DNA of 13,887 bases from an uncultured Porphyromonadaceae bacterium (GTDB taxonomy: Bacteria; Bacteroidota; Bacteroidia; Bacteroidales; Muribaculaceae), in assembly GCA_900548705.1 (NCBI GenBank), contig URLF01000067.1, positions 1-13,887 on the forward strand, written 5' to 3'. The notes under the pieces are model-generated. The model had not been told where the DNA came from, did no database searches, and saw nothing but the letters and a program-made list of their open reading frames with translations. Position 1 is the stretch's first letter. Every line of letters begins with the position of its first letter. Positions 1 to 5,690 of this stretch are shown here, piece by piece. The position numbers were made by a program, and so were the translations under genes.

Positions 1-75
1 ATGGAATCAGCCCTAATTTTTATGCTGCTCTATAAAGTTTAGCGGACAGTAATATATTATTATATAGAATTAGGG
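1..75. repeat. Inverted repeat flanking the 3' end of the aldo/keto reductase gene
   Basis: This AT-rich stretch lies downstream of the minus-strand aldo/keto reductase gene. It holds a perfect 8-bp inverted repeat, CCCTAATT at 11-18 and AATTAGGG at 68-75. The second arm ends one base before the stop codon of the reductase. The arms are 49 bases apart and there is a further palindrome, TAATATATTA, at 50-59. The repeat could fold at the end of the reductase mRNA, but the loop is long and there is no clear U-run, so I do not call it a terminator. No coding region is supported here. Confidence 0.3.
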
Positions 76-912
76 TTACCGCCAGCCCATAAACATTTTG
101 ACGGTTTCGGGATCGTGGTGGTCGAAGAAGAGGCTTTTCCCGGTGTCGAGGAGGGCTATTTCTGACATGTCGCTTTCCGAAAGGGTGAAGTCGAGGATGT
201 CAAGATTTTGCTCCATGCGCTCGATATGGACTGATTTCGGTATTATGATTATGCCGAGTTGCGTCAGCCAGCGGAGTGCTACCTGTGCGACAGATTTGCC
301 ATATTTCTGACCGATTTTTTCGAGGACAGGATTGGTGAAGAAGTTGTTGCGACCTTCGGCAAGCGGTCCCCAGGACATTGTTCGTGTGCCGAATTCTTCC
401 ATATATTTGCGGGCGATTGTCTGCTGGTTGAAGACGTGGGTCTCAACTTGGTTCACAGTCGGAATAATCTCGACATTCTCGGCAAGGTCAGTGAAATGGT
501 CTGGGTAGAAGTTGCTGACTCCGATGGCTCGCAGTTTGCCCTCTTTGTAGGCATCTTCAAGGGCGCGATATGCTCCGTATCTGTCGCAATATGGTTGATG
601 GAGGAGCATAAGGTCGATATGGTCAGTGCCGAGTCTTCTGAGGCTCTCGTCAATTGATTTCCGGGCTTTGTCGTAGCCATAATTGGAAATCCATATCTTT
701 GATACTATAAACAGTTCATTGCGGGGGATTTCGCTTTTGGCTATCGCTGCGCCAACTCCTTCCTCATTATTGTATGCCTGGGCAGTGTCAATCATTCTGT
801 ACCCGACTTTCAGGGCATCGCTCACGCAGCGTTCGCATTCATCGGGAGACACCTGGTAGACTCCATACCCTATCTGGGGCATCTCCACACCATTGTTGAG
901 TTTGATTTTCAT
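76..912 (-). CDS. Aldo/keto reductase (NADPH-dependent, 2,5-diketo-gluconate reductase-like)
   Basis: A 278-residue cytosolic oxidoreductase of the aldo/keto reductase family, which reduces aldehydes and ketones with NADPH. The family tetrad is present: Asp42 and Tyr47 (IDTAQAYNNE), Lys72 (VSKIW) and His105 (LLHQP). The motif GVSNF follows, and IPKS near the C-terminus contacts the NADP phosphate in the family. The length is normal for single-domain AKRs. I start at the ATG at 912 because the in-frame GTG at 918 adds only two residues. The gene lies on the same strand as tsf but beyond a terminator and a spacer of about 160 bases, so it is probably its own unit. I saw no exact TAnnTTTG promoter upstream. 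The natural substrate cannot be told from the sequence. Confidence 0.93.
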   Translation of the reverse strand: MKIKLNNGVEMPQIGYGVYQVSPDECERCVSDALKVGYRMIDTAQAYNNEEGVGAAIAKSEIPRNELFIVSKIWISNYGYDKARKSIDESLRRLGTDHIDLMLLHQPYCDRYGAYRALEDAYKEGKLRAIGVSNFYPDHFTDLAENVEIIPTVNQVETHVFNQQTIARKYMEEFGTRTMSWGPLAEGRNNFFTNPVLEKIGQKYGKSVAQVALRWLTQLGIIIIPKSVHIERMEQNLDILDFTLSESDMSEIALLDTGKSLFFDHHDPETVKMFMGWR

Positions 913-1020
913 ATACACCAGTATTTTTATCGTGACTAAGTTACAACATTATCCGTCATTCATTGTTTCCCAAATTACTCTTTATCTTTCAAAAATTACC
1001 GAAAGATATGTTTGGATAAG

Positions 1021-1051
1021 TAAAAAGCCGACCACATTTAGCGGCCGGCTT
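1021..1051 (-). terminator. Intrinsic terminator of the rplM-rpsI-rpsB-tsf operon
   Basis: Read on the minus strand, AAGCCG (1046-1051) pairs with CGGCTT (1025-1030). One internal mismatch and a further two GC pairs (1043-1044 with 1032-1033) continue the stem, closing a loop of about nine bases. The stem runs directly into a T-run (the A5 at 1022-1026 on the plus strand). This is the form of a Rho-independent terminator. It begins about 22 bases after the tsf stop codon, so it should end the ribosomal transcript and insulate the reductase gene. Confidence 0.8.
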
Positions 1052-1073
1052 GATAGCTTCATTATGTAGAGGA

Positions 1074-2066
1074 TTAGTCCTCGTTGAGGTTGACGCGCTT
1101 GAAGGAGGCAACGAGGAGGCCGTTCTGAGCCTGCTCGAGGTATTTGCCGATGGTGAGGGAGCCGTCTTTGATGAACTCCTGCTCCATAAGGCAGTTTTCC
1201 TTGTAGAACTTGTTTACGCGGCCTTCGGCGATGTTCTTGATCATCTGCTCGGGAAGGTTGGCGGCTTTGGCTTCGGCGGTTTCCTTGGCGATTACGCGAG
1301 CCTTGGCAGCTTCTTCTTCGGTGAGCCAGCCCTTGGCGATGTTGGAGTTGATGTGGTCTTCGGAGTCAACGAGGTTGGGGTTGATGCCGTTCTTTTTGAG
1401 GGCGGCTTCAACTGCCTTCTTGACTTGCTCTTCCTTGGTCTTCTCGACGGCCACGTTGTATTCAGCTTCCACAGTTGCCTGGGGTACGCTCTGGCGGTCT
1501 ACAGCCACGGGGTTCATGGAGGCTACCTGCATTGCCACGTCGCGGCCTACCTGGTAGTCGACACCTTCGAGGTTGAAACCTACGATGGTGGCGAGCTTGT
1601 TGCCAAGGTGGTTGTATGATGTGGTGGAGGGAGCTTCGATGTATTCGTATGCGCCGAGTTCGGTCTTCTCACCGGTCTTGCCGCCTTCCTCAACTACGAG
1701 GTCGGCTACGGTGCGGCCGTCAACGGACACAGCCTTGAGTTCGTCGAGGCTCTTGCACTTGTTTGCGACAGCCAGGTCGAGGAGCTTCTGGGTGAGTTCC
1801 ACGAAACCGGCGTTCTTTGCCACGAAGTCTGTCTCGCACTGGAGGGCTACGATAGCGGCGAAGTTGCCTTCGCTCTTGGCGAGGACGCAACCTTCTGCGG
1901 CCACGCGGTCTTCGCGCTTGGCTGCGACAGCCTGACCCTTCTTGCGGAGGATCTCAACAGCTGCTTCGATGTCGCCGTCGGTTTCGGCGAGAGCTTTCTT
2001 GCAGTCCATCAGGCCGGCCGATGTGAGGTGGCGCAGCTTGGTGATTTCTGCCATTGTTACTGCCAT
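1074..2066 (-). CDS. tsf: Translation elongation factor Ts (EF-Ts)
   Basis: EF-Ts is the guanine-nucleotide exchange factor that removes GDP from EF-Tu in the cytosol. The 330-residue protein has the N-terminal UBA-like domain (MAEITKLRHLTSAGLMDCKKAL, residues 5-26), then KKGQAVAAKR, then the EF-Tu contact segment CETDFVAKN near residue 80, the dimerisation/core domain with GRDVAMQVASMNP, and a C-terminal segment ending LNED. It is longer than the E. coli protein of about 283 residues, as usual in Bacteroidetes. I keep the upstream ATG (2066, MAVTMAEI), as I recall Bacteroides homologues carrying the same MAVTM extension; ATG at 2054 is the alternative. It is the last gene of the operon, 105 bases after rpsB and separated from it by a strong hairpin. 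Confidence 0.98.
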   Translation of the reverse strand: MAVTMAEITKLRHLTSAGLMDCKKALAETDGDIEAAVEILRKKGQAVAAKREDRVAAEGCVLAKSEGNFAAIVALQCETDFVAKNAGFVELTQKLLDLAVANKCKSLDELKAVSVDGRTVADLVVEEGGKTGEKTELGAYEYIEAPSTTSYNHLGNKLATIVGFNLEGVDYQVGRDVAMQVASMNPVAVDRQSVPQATVEAEYNVAVEKTKEEQVKKAVEAALKKNGINPNLVDSEDHINSNIAKGWLTEEEAAKARVIAKETAEAKAANLPEQMIKNIAEGRVNKFYKENCLMEQEFIKDGSLTIGKYLEQAQNGLLVASFKRVNLNED

Positions 2067-2113
2067 ATCTTGGAGTGTTTTTTAGCTTGTTATTGAATTT
2101 ACTTTTTAATGAA

Positions 2114-2149
2114 GAACTCAACGGAGGCAAATTTACCCCCGTTGAGTCC
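2114..2149 (-). promoter_or_regulatory. Strong hairpin in the rpsB-tsf spacer, possible attenuator or mRNA processing site
   Basis: The minus-strand RNA can form a 14-pair stem. The core is ACTCAACGGGGG (2136-2147) with CCTCCGTTGAGT (2116-2127), extended by two more pairs at 2114-2115 and 2148-2149, around an 8-base loop. The two non-Watson-Crick positions are G-U pairs only in the minus-strand RNA; in plus-strand RNA they would be A-C mismatches. That favours function in the rpsB-tsf transcript. The sequence after the stem is only moderately U-rich, so partial termination, 3'-end protection or processing are all possible. It begins about 22 bases after the rpsB stop codon. Confidence 0.55.
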
Positions 2150-2171
2150 GTTTTAAGGGGTCTGTTCCGGA

Positions 2172-3008
2172 TTATTCGGCAGCCTCTTCGGCGGGAGCCT
2201 CAGCGGTCTCGGCCTCAGCGGCGGGAGCTTCAGCCTCACCTTCATTGCGGCGAACGGCACGACGGCGCTCGCGGCGGGGAGCCTCGCCCTCACCGGCAGC
2301 CTGGGTGTCTACCTTCTCAGCCTTGCGTTCTTCGAGACCTTCGGCCATAGCGGCGCAAACGGTGTCGAGGATGAGCTCGATTGACTTGGATGCGTCGTCG
2401 TTGGCGGGAATCACGAAGTCAACGTCGTTGGGGTTGGAGTTGGTGTCGACCATGGCGAACACGGGGATACCGAGACGGTTTGCCTCAGCAACGGCGATGC
2501 GCTCTTTCAGCACGTCAACAACGAACAGGGCAGAGGGAAGACGGTTGAGGTCGGCGATAGAGCCGAGGGTCTTCTCAAGCTTGGCGCGCTGACGGGAAAT
2601 CTGGAGTTTCTCGCGCTTTGAGAGGTTGTCGAATGTGCCATCCTTGGTCATCTTGTCGATGTTGGCCATTTTCTTGACGGCCTTGCGGATGGTGGGGAAG
2701 TTGGTGAGCATACCGCCGGGCCAGCGCTCAATCACATAGGGCATGCCGATGCTCTGGGCTTTGTCAGCGGTAACTTGTTTGGCCTGTTTCTTGGTGGCAA
2801 CGAAGAGAACCTTCTTGCCCTGTTTTGCTATCGATTTGAGCGCTGCGGCAGCCTCGTCGAGCTTCGCGGCGGTCTTGTAGAGGTCAAGAATGTGGATACC
2901 ATTGCGCTCCATGAAGATGTAGGGAGCCATCGCGGGGTTCCATTTGCGTTTGAGGTGGCCGAAGTGGCAACCTGCTTCAAGGAGCTGGTCAAAATTGGGT
3001 GTAGCCAT
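2172..3008 (-). CDS. rpsB: 30S ribosomal protein S2
   Basis: S2 (uS2) is a component of the small ribosomal subunit. The 278-residue protein opens with MATPNFDQLLEAGCHFGHLKRKWNP, the family signature for the N-terminal region, followed by IHILDLYKT, the VATKKQAK segment, ERWPGGMLTNF, and the C-terminal signature with VDTNSNP and IPANDDA. The last roughly 45 residues are a low-complexity tail rich in Ala and Glu with an Arg cluster (RRERRRAVRR). I recall comparable tails on S2 of other Bacteroidales; E. coli S2 lacks one of this length. The reading frame stays open 63 codons upstream of 3008, but that extension is proline/serine-rich, unlike S2, and overlaps rpsI, so the start is 3008. Third gene of the operon. 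Confidence 0.98.
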   Translation of the reverse strand: MATPNFDQLLEAGCHFGHLKRKWNPAMAPYIFMERNGIHILDLYKTAAKLDEAAAALKSIAKQGKKVLFVATKKQAKQVTADKAQSIGMPYVIERWPGGMLTNFPTIRKAVKKMANIDKMTKDGTFDNLSKREKLQISRQRAKLEKTLGSIADLNRLPSALFVVDVLKERIAVAEANRLGIPVFAMVDTNSNPNDVDFVIPANDDASKSIELILDTVCAAMAEGLEERKAEKVDTQAAGEGEAPRRERRRAVRRNEGEAEAPAAEAETAEAPAEEAAE

Positions 3009-3135
3009 TTTTTTTGTAAAGTAGTGTTTACGTTCTTTTGGATTACAACCCCGAGGTAGGGAACGTCTGGTCCATCCACGGGATTTAGATGCTAAACTTG
3101 GAGGGGGAGGAGGAGAGAAAGATAATGAGGATGTA
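3009..3135 (-). promoter_or_regulatory. rpsI-rpsB spacer with pyrimidine tract and possible rpsB leader stem
   Basis: This 127-base spacer is unusually long for neighbouring ribosomal genes. In the sense (minus) strand it starts with an uninterrupted run of 23 pyrimidines (3100-3122). It later holds a perfect 6-bp inverted repeat, ACGTTC (3061-3066) and GAACGT (3030-3035), ending about 21 bases before the rpsB start codon. The stretch just before the ATG is A-rich, as is normal for this phylum. I see no exact promoter element. A leader for S2 feedback control is a possibility, not a demonstrated structure. Confidence 0.25.
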
Positions 3136-3534
3136 TTAACGCTTGGAGAACTGGAAGCGCTTGCGGGCCTTGGGCTGACCGGGCTTCTTACGTTCAACGA
3201 CGCGCGGGTCGCGGGTCATGAAGCCTTCAGCACGGAGAGCGGGCTTGTCCTCGGGGTTGATTTTCACGAGGGCGCGGGCGATGGCGAGACGGAGAGCCTC
3301 GGCCTGGCCTTTGTAACCGCCGCCGTCGATGTTGACGGCGATGTCATACTTCTCAACGCAGTCAAGGGTCTTCAGGGGCTGAAGCACGATGTACTGGAGG
3401 ATGGAAGAGGGGAAGTACTTGTCGAGGGTGCGACGGTCGTGGTTGCAATTGATGGTGATGGCGCCGTTGCCTTCCTTGACAATAACGCGGGCGATGGCGG
3501 CTTTACGGCGGCCTACTGCATTAACTGATTCCAT
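3136..3534 (-). CDS. rpsI: 30S ribosomal protein S9
   Basis: S9 (uS9) is a small-subunit protein whose C-terminal tail reaches the P-site tRNA. The 132-residue product has the opening VGRRKAAIARV, the core GGGYKGQAEALRLAIARAL, and the family C-terminal signature GFMTRDPRVVERKKPGQ followed by KARKRFQFSKR; the terminal Lys-Arg is intact. Between the TIN strand and LDKYF there are about four more residues than in E. coli S9 (INQRSLEQYF there, INCNHDRRTLDKYF here). Second gene of the operon: 33 bases after rplM, 127 before rpsB. Confidence 0.98.
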   Translation of the reverse strand: MESVNAVGRRKAAIARVIVKEGNGAITINCNHDRRTLDKYFPSSILQYIVLQPLKTLDCVEKYDIAVNIDGGGYKGQAEALRLAIARALVKINPEDKPALRAEGFMTRDPRVVERKKPGQPKARKRFQFSKR

Positions 3535-3567
3535 AGAGGTTTCGGGTTTTGTTTAGGTTGGCAAATG

Positions 3568-4047
3568 TTACTTGATAGTGTTGATGTCAATCACCTTGGG
3601 GTTCTGAGCCTCGTGGGGATGGTTGGGACCGTTGTAGACGTGGAGGTTCTTGATGAGCTGACGTCCGAGACGGTTTTTGGGAAGCATGCCCTTCATGACG
3701 CGGAGGTAGAGGGGGTGCATACCCGGTTTGAGGTGCTTGTTGAAGGATTTCTTCATCAGTACCTCGGGAGTTTCCATACGCTGTCCGCCGGGATAGCCGG
3801 TGTAGCGGAGGTAGATTTTGTCGGTCATCTTGTTGCCGGTCATAATGACTTTGTCGGCGTTGATGATGATCACATTGTCGCCGCAGGCTACGTTGGGGGA
3901 GTAGCTGGGCTTGTTTTTGCCGCGGAGGATCTTAGCCACCTTAGAGCAGAGTCGACCGAGTACCTGATCGGTAGCGTCGACGATAATCCATTCCTTCTGG
4001 ATGCTCTCGGCATTGGGGGTAAGGGTTTTGTAACTTAAAGTATCCAC
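3568..4047 (-). CDS. rplM: 50S ribosomal protein L13
   Basis: L13 (uL13) is an early-assembly protein of the large subunit. The 159-residue product has WIIVDATDQVLGRLCSKVA, the LRGKNKPSYSPNVACGDNVIIINA core, KIYLRYTGYPGG and the signature VMKGMLPKNRLG near the C-terminus, ending in a short DINTIK tail. The start codon is GTG at 4047. The protein then begins (V/M)DTLSYKT, the N-terminus I expect for Bacteroidales L13, and there is no in-frame ATG that would keep this segment. First gene of the ribosomal operon, with its promoter about 110 bases upstream and rpsI 33 bases downstream. Confidence 0.98.
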   Translation of the reverse strand: MDTLSYKTLTPNAESIQKEWIIVDATDQVLGRLCSKVAKILRGKNKPSYSPNVACGDNVIIINADKVIMTGNKMTDKIYLRYTGYPGGQRMETPEVLMKKSFNKHLKPGMHPLYLRVMKGMLPKNRLGRQLIKNLHVYNGPNHPHEAQNPKVIDINTIK

Positions 4048-4087
4048 TTCTTAATGTTTGATTAATAAATGATTAACGTGACCTGTC

Positions 4088-4121
4088 GCCGCAGTCTTCC
4101 CGGCCAAAGGAGGGCTGCAAC
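4088..4121 (-). promoter_or_regulatory. Possible hairpin in the rplM leader
   Basis: In the minus-strand RNA, GUUGCAG (4115-4121) pairs with CUGCGGC (4088-4094) over seven positions, two of them G-U. Inside this stem CCC or UCC can pair with GGG or GGA around a loop carrying UUUGG. It lies in the middle of the roughly 100-base 5' leader of rplM. Autogenous control by L13 or S9 is known in other bacteria, so a protein-binding leader is plausible, but nothing here proves it. Confidence 0.35.
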
Positions 4122-4157
4122 TATGGCCAAAACGAGATTTGGATAGCAATCGGACTG

Positions 4158-4189
4158 CAAAGTTACGAATTATCAGCGGAATATGCAAA
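4158..4189 (-). promoter_or_regulatory. Primary (Bacteroidetes-type) promoter of the rplM operon
   Basis: On the minus strand a TTTG box (4186-4189) is followed, after exactly 20 bases, by TAACTTTG (4158-4165). This matches the Bacteroidetes sigma-ABfr promoter TTTG-N19-21-TAnnTTTG without a mismatch. Transcription should begin near 4151-4154, leaving a leader of about 100 bases before the GTG of rplM. It is the only good promoter I see for rplM-rpsI-rpsB-tsf. Confidence 0.8.
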
Positions 4190-4192
4190 TTT

Positions 4193-4219
4193 TTGTCCCG
4201 TCAGTCTGGACGCGGACAA
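4193..4219. repeat. 27-bp imperfect palindrome, possible operator or enhancer
   Basis: TTGTCC (4193-4198) and GGACAA (4214-4219) form the outer arms, and CGTC (4199-4202) with GACG (4209-4212) form inner arms. A single extra C at 4213 breaks the symmetry. It lies immediately upstream of the -33 box of the rplM promoter and about 115-140 bases upstream of the predicted start site of the sigma-54 promoter facing the efflux operon. That is a normal distance for a binding site of an NtrC-type activator, although it could equally serve rplM. Confidence 0.4.
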
Positions 4220-4225
4220 TCGAAA

Positions 4226-4261
4226 TGTACGGAAAAATCGTCAAGTGTCCGATTCCGTACA
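4226..4261. repeat. 9-bp perfect inverted repeat, candidate enhancer (UAS) of the efflux operon
   Basis: TGTACGGAA (4226-4234) is repeated in inverse orientation as TTCCGTACA (4253-4261), with an 18-base interval. The arms are identical, and a half-site spacing of 27 bases is between two and three helical turns. The element lies about 73-108 bases upstream of the start site predicted from the -24/-12 box. This fits an upstream activating sequence for the sigma-54 activator encoded at 13239. The assignment is by position and symmetry only. Confidence 0.45.
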
Positions 4262-4306
4262 GGTGTGTTGATGGATAATTTGTTGATATATAATGATATA
4301 GGCATT

Positions 4307-4323
4307 TTGGCACGGTCTTTGAC
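4307..4323 (+). promoter_or_regulatory. Candidate sigma-54 (-24/-12) promoter of the efflux operon
   Basis: The sequence TTGGCACG, four bases, then TTGAC follows the sigma-54 consensus TTGGCACG-N4-TTGCW. The -24 half is exact. GG (4309-4310) is ten bases from the -12 dinucleotide, as required, but that dinucleotide is GA (4321-4322) rather than GC. Transcription would start near 4334, giving a leader of about 86 bases before the adaptor gene. No TAnnTTTG promoter is visible in this interval in the plus direction. A sigma-54 activator gene at the other end of the operon supports the reading. Confidence 0.5.
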
Positions 4324-4419
4324 CCATATTATGGCGACTTGGCATTGTCCGGGTCACAAAATTTTCAGGTCTTAAATAATATTCGAATTCAATCCCGCTT
4401 ACACTAAAGATTAGGAACA

Positions 4420-5664
4420 ATGGACAGAGAGATTCCAAAACAGAAGCTGAAGCAGCGCCAACGCCGGCGGTTTCTCCTTGGAGGAGCGATCGCGGCGTTG
4501 GCGGCGGGAGCGGTGATAGCGATAGGCTCGCTGACCGAAGAGAGCGTCAACATCGCCGACATCAAGCTTTCGACCGCCGACCGTGGTGACATCGACGCGG
4601 CGGTAAACGGCAACGGCACAATAGTAGCCGCCTTCGAGGAGGTGATAGTGTCGCCGGTCAACTCGCGTATCCTTGAGGTCTACCATCATAGCGGCGACAT
4701 CGTGGAGGAGGGCACTCCCCTGTTGAAACTCGACCTCGGGGAGGCCTCGACCCGCGAAGCCTCCGAACGAGACGAACTCGCCATGATGCGTCTCGATCAC
4801 CAACGCCTCCAGGCCTCCCACCGCACGCGCCTGTCTGACCTCAGAATGCAAATCAAGGTGGCGGAGATGAAACTGCGCCGTCAGGAGGTGGAGGTGGCCA
4901 ACGAGCGTCATCTCGGCAGCGGCACCACCGACCGCGTCCGTGAGGCTGAGTTCGCCCTGCGCACCCAGCGTCTCGAGCTTGAACAGCTGCGCGAACAGCT
5001 CGCCAACGAACAGCGGATGCTCCAGGCCGAGGATGACGCCAAACTGCTGGAGATTTCCATAAAAGAGAACAACCTTGCCCAGACAAGCCGCATACTGGCA
5101 GATGCCGAGATACGTTCGCCGCGCCGGGCCACGGTCACCTCCATATCTGACCGCCTCGGCACCACTGTCAGCCAAGGACAGCAGGTGGCGGTCATCGCCG
5201 ACCTGGGTCATTACCGGGTGGACGCTACCATCACCGAAAGCAGTGCCCAGGAGGTAAGGGCCGGAAGCCGCGCCCACATAGTTTTCGGGCGCAACCATAC
5301 CGAGGGATTTGTCAGCTCAGTCGCCCCGACAGCCGTCAACGGAATGATTGAGGTGAAAGTGACGCTCGACAATGACAGCCTCTCGTCGTTACGCCCCGGA
5401 ATCAAGACCGACATAAAGATTTCCAACGGAGTGAAAGAGGGGGTGGTCAGGATTCCCAACCTGCCGTTTTACACCGGTCCTAACAATTACACCCTGTATG
5501 TCAGGCCGAAAGGAGCCTCCTACCTCGAACGCCGCAGTGTGAAACTTGGCAGTGCGGGCTACGACTACATAGAGGTCGTGAGCGGCATCCTTCCCGGAGA
5601 TGAGATTGTCGCATCCTCCACCGCCATCTTCGGCAACGCCCGTAGGGTCAATCTTCGAAAATAA
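4420..5664 (+). CDS. Periplasmic adaptor (membrane fusion) protein, HlyD/MacA type
   Basis: This is the adaptor that should connect the inner-membrane permeases to the TolC channel across the periplasm. Of 414 residues, 1-17 form a very basic cytosolic tail, 18-38 one transmembrane anchor, and about 73-106 the first half of the lipoyl (barrel-sandwich) domain (VSPVNSRILEVYHHSGDIV). Residues 108-229 form a long charged alpha-helical hairpin with its turn near HLGSGTTD (164-171). About 230-262 is the second lipoyl half (AEIRSPRRATVTS), and beta-barrel and membrane-proximal domains follow. There is no lipobox, so it is a membrane-anchored, not lipid-anchored, adaptor. First gene of the operon, 26 bases before permease A1. 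MacA is the closest functional model, but identity with MacA is not claimed. Confidence 0.9.
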   Translation: MDREIPKQKLKQRQRRRFLLGGAIAALAAGAVIAIGSLTEESVNIADIKLSTADRGDIDAAVNGNGTIVAAFEEVIVSPVNSRILEVYHHSGDIVEEGTPLLKLDLGEASTREASERDELAMMRLDHQRLQASHRTRLSDLRMQIKVAEMKLRRQEVEVANERHLGSGTTDRVREAEFALRTQRLELEQLREQLANEQRMLQAEDDAKLLEISIKENNLAQTSRILADAEIRSPRRATVTSISDRLGTTVSQGQQVAVIADLGHYRVDATITESSAQEVRAGSRAHIVFGRNHTEGFVSSVAPTAVNGMIEVKVTLDNDSLSSLRPGIKTDIKISNGVKEGVVRIPNLPFYTGPNNYTLYVRPKGASYLERRSVKLGSAGYDYIEVVSGILPGDEIVASSTAIFGNARRVNLRK

Positions 5665-5690
5665 CCGAAAACCAATCAAAAATCATAGAA

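Noticed and set aside
919..1020. TAATTTG-like boxes upstream of the aldo/keto reductase as a promoter
   Set aside because: The spacing inside the motif is wrong (one or three bases rather than two) and there is no suitable -33 box. A promoter must exist, but I cannot place it.
1050..1619. A 189-codon plus-strand frame opposite tsf
   Set aside because: Low-complexity Val/Leu/Gly-rich translation of the antisense of EF-Ts; it begins inside the terminator region.
3009..3197. A 63-residue N-terminal extension of S2
   Set aside because: Proline/serine-rich, unlike any S2 N-terminus, and overlaps the end of rpsI. The normal S2 start MATPNF is at 3008.
3565..4038. A 157-codon plus-strand frame opposite rplM
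   Set aside because: Antisense shadow of L13 with the same repetitive Val/Gly/His composition.
4339..4354. A second TTGGCA, considered as an alternative -24 box
   Set aside because: Ten bases after its GG there is GT in a GC-rich context and no TTGC-like -12 element.
4139..4375. A 78-codon plus-strand frame in the divergent control region
   Set aside because: It overlaps the rplM promoter, both palindromes and the -24/-12 box, has no recognisable feature, and its composition looks non-coding.
4411..5298. A 295-codon minus-strand frame opposite the adaptor gene
   Set aside because: The plus-strand frame encodes a clear adaptor protein. The minus frame resembles no family and would overlap the control region and start of the adaptor.
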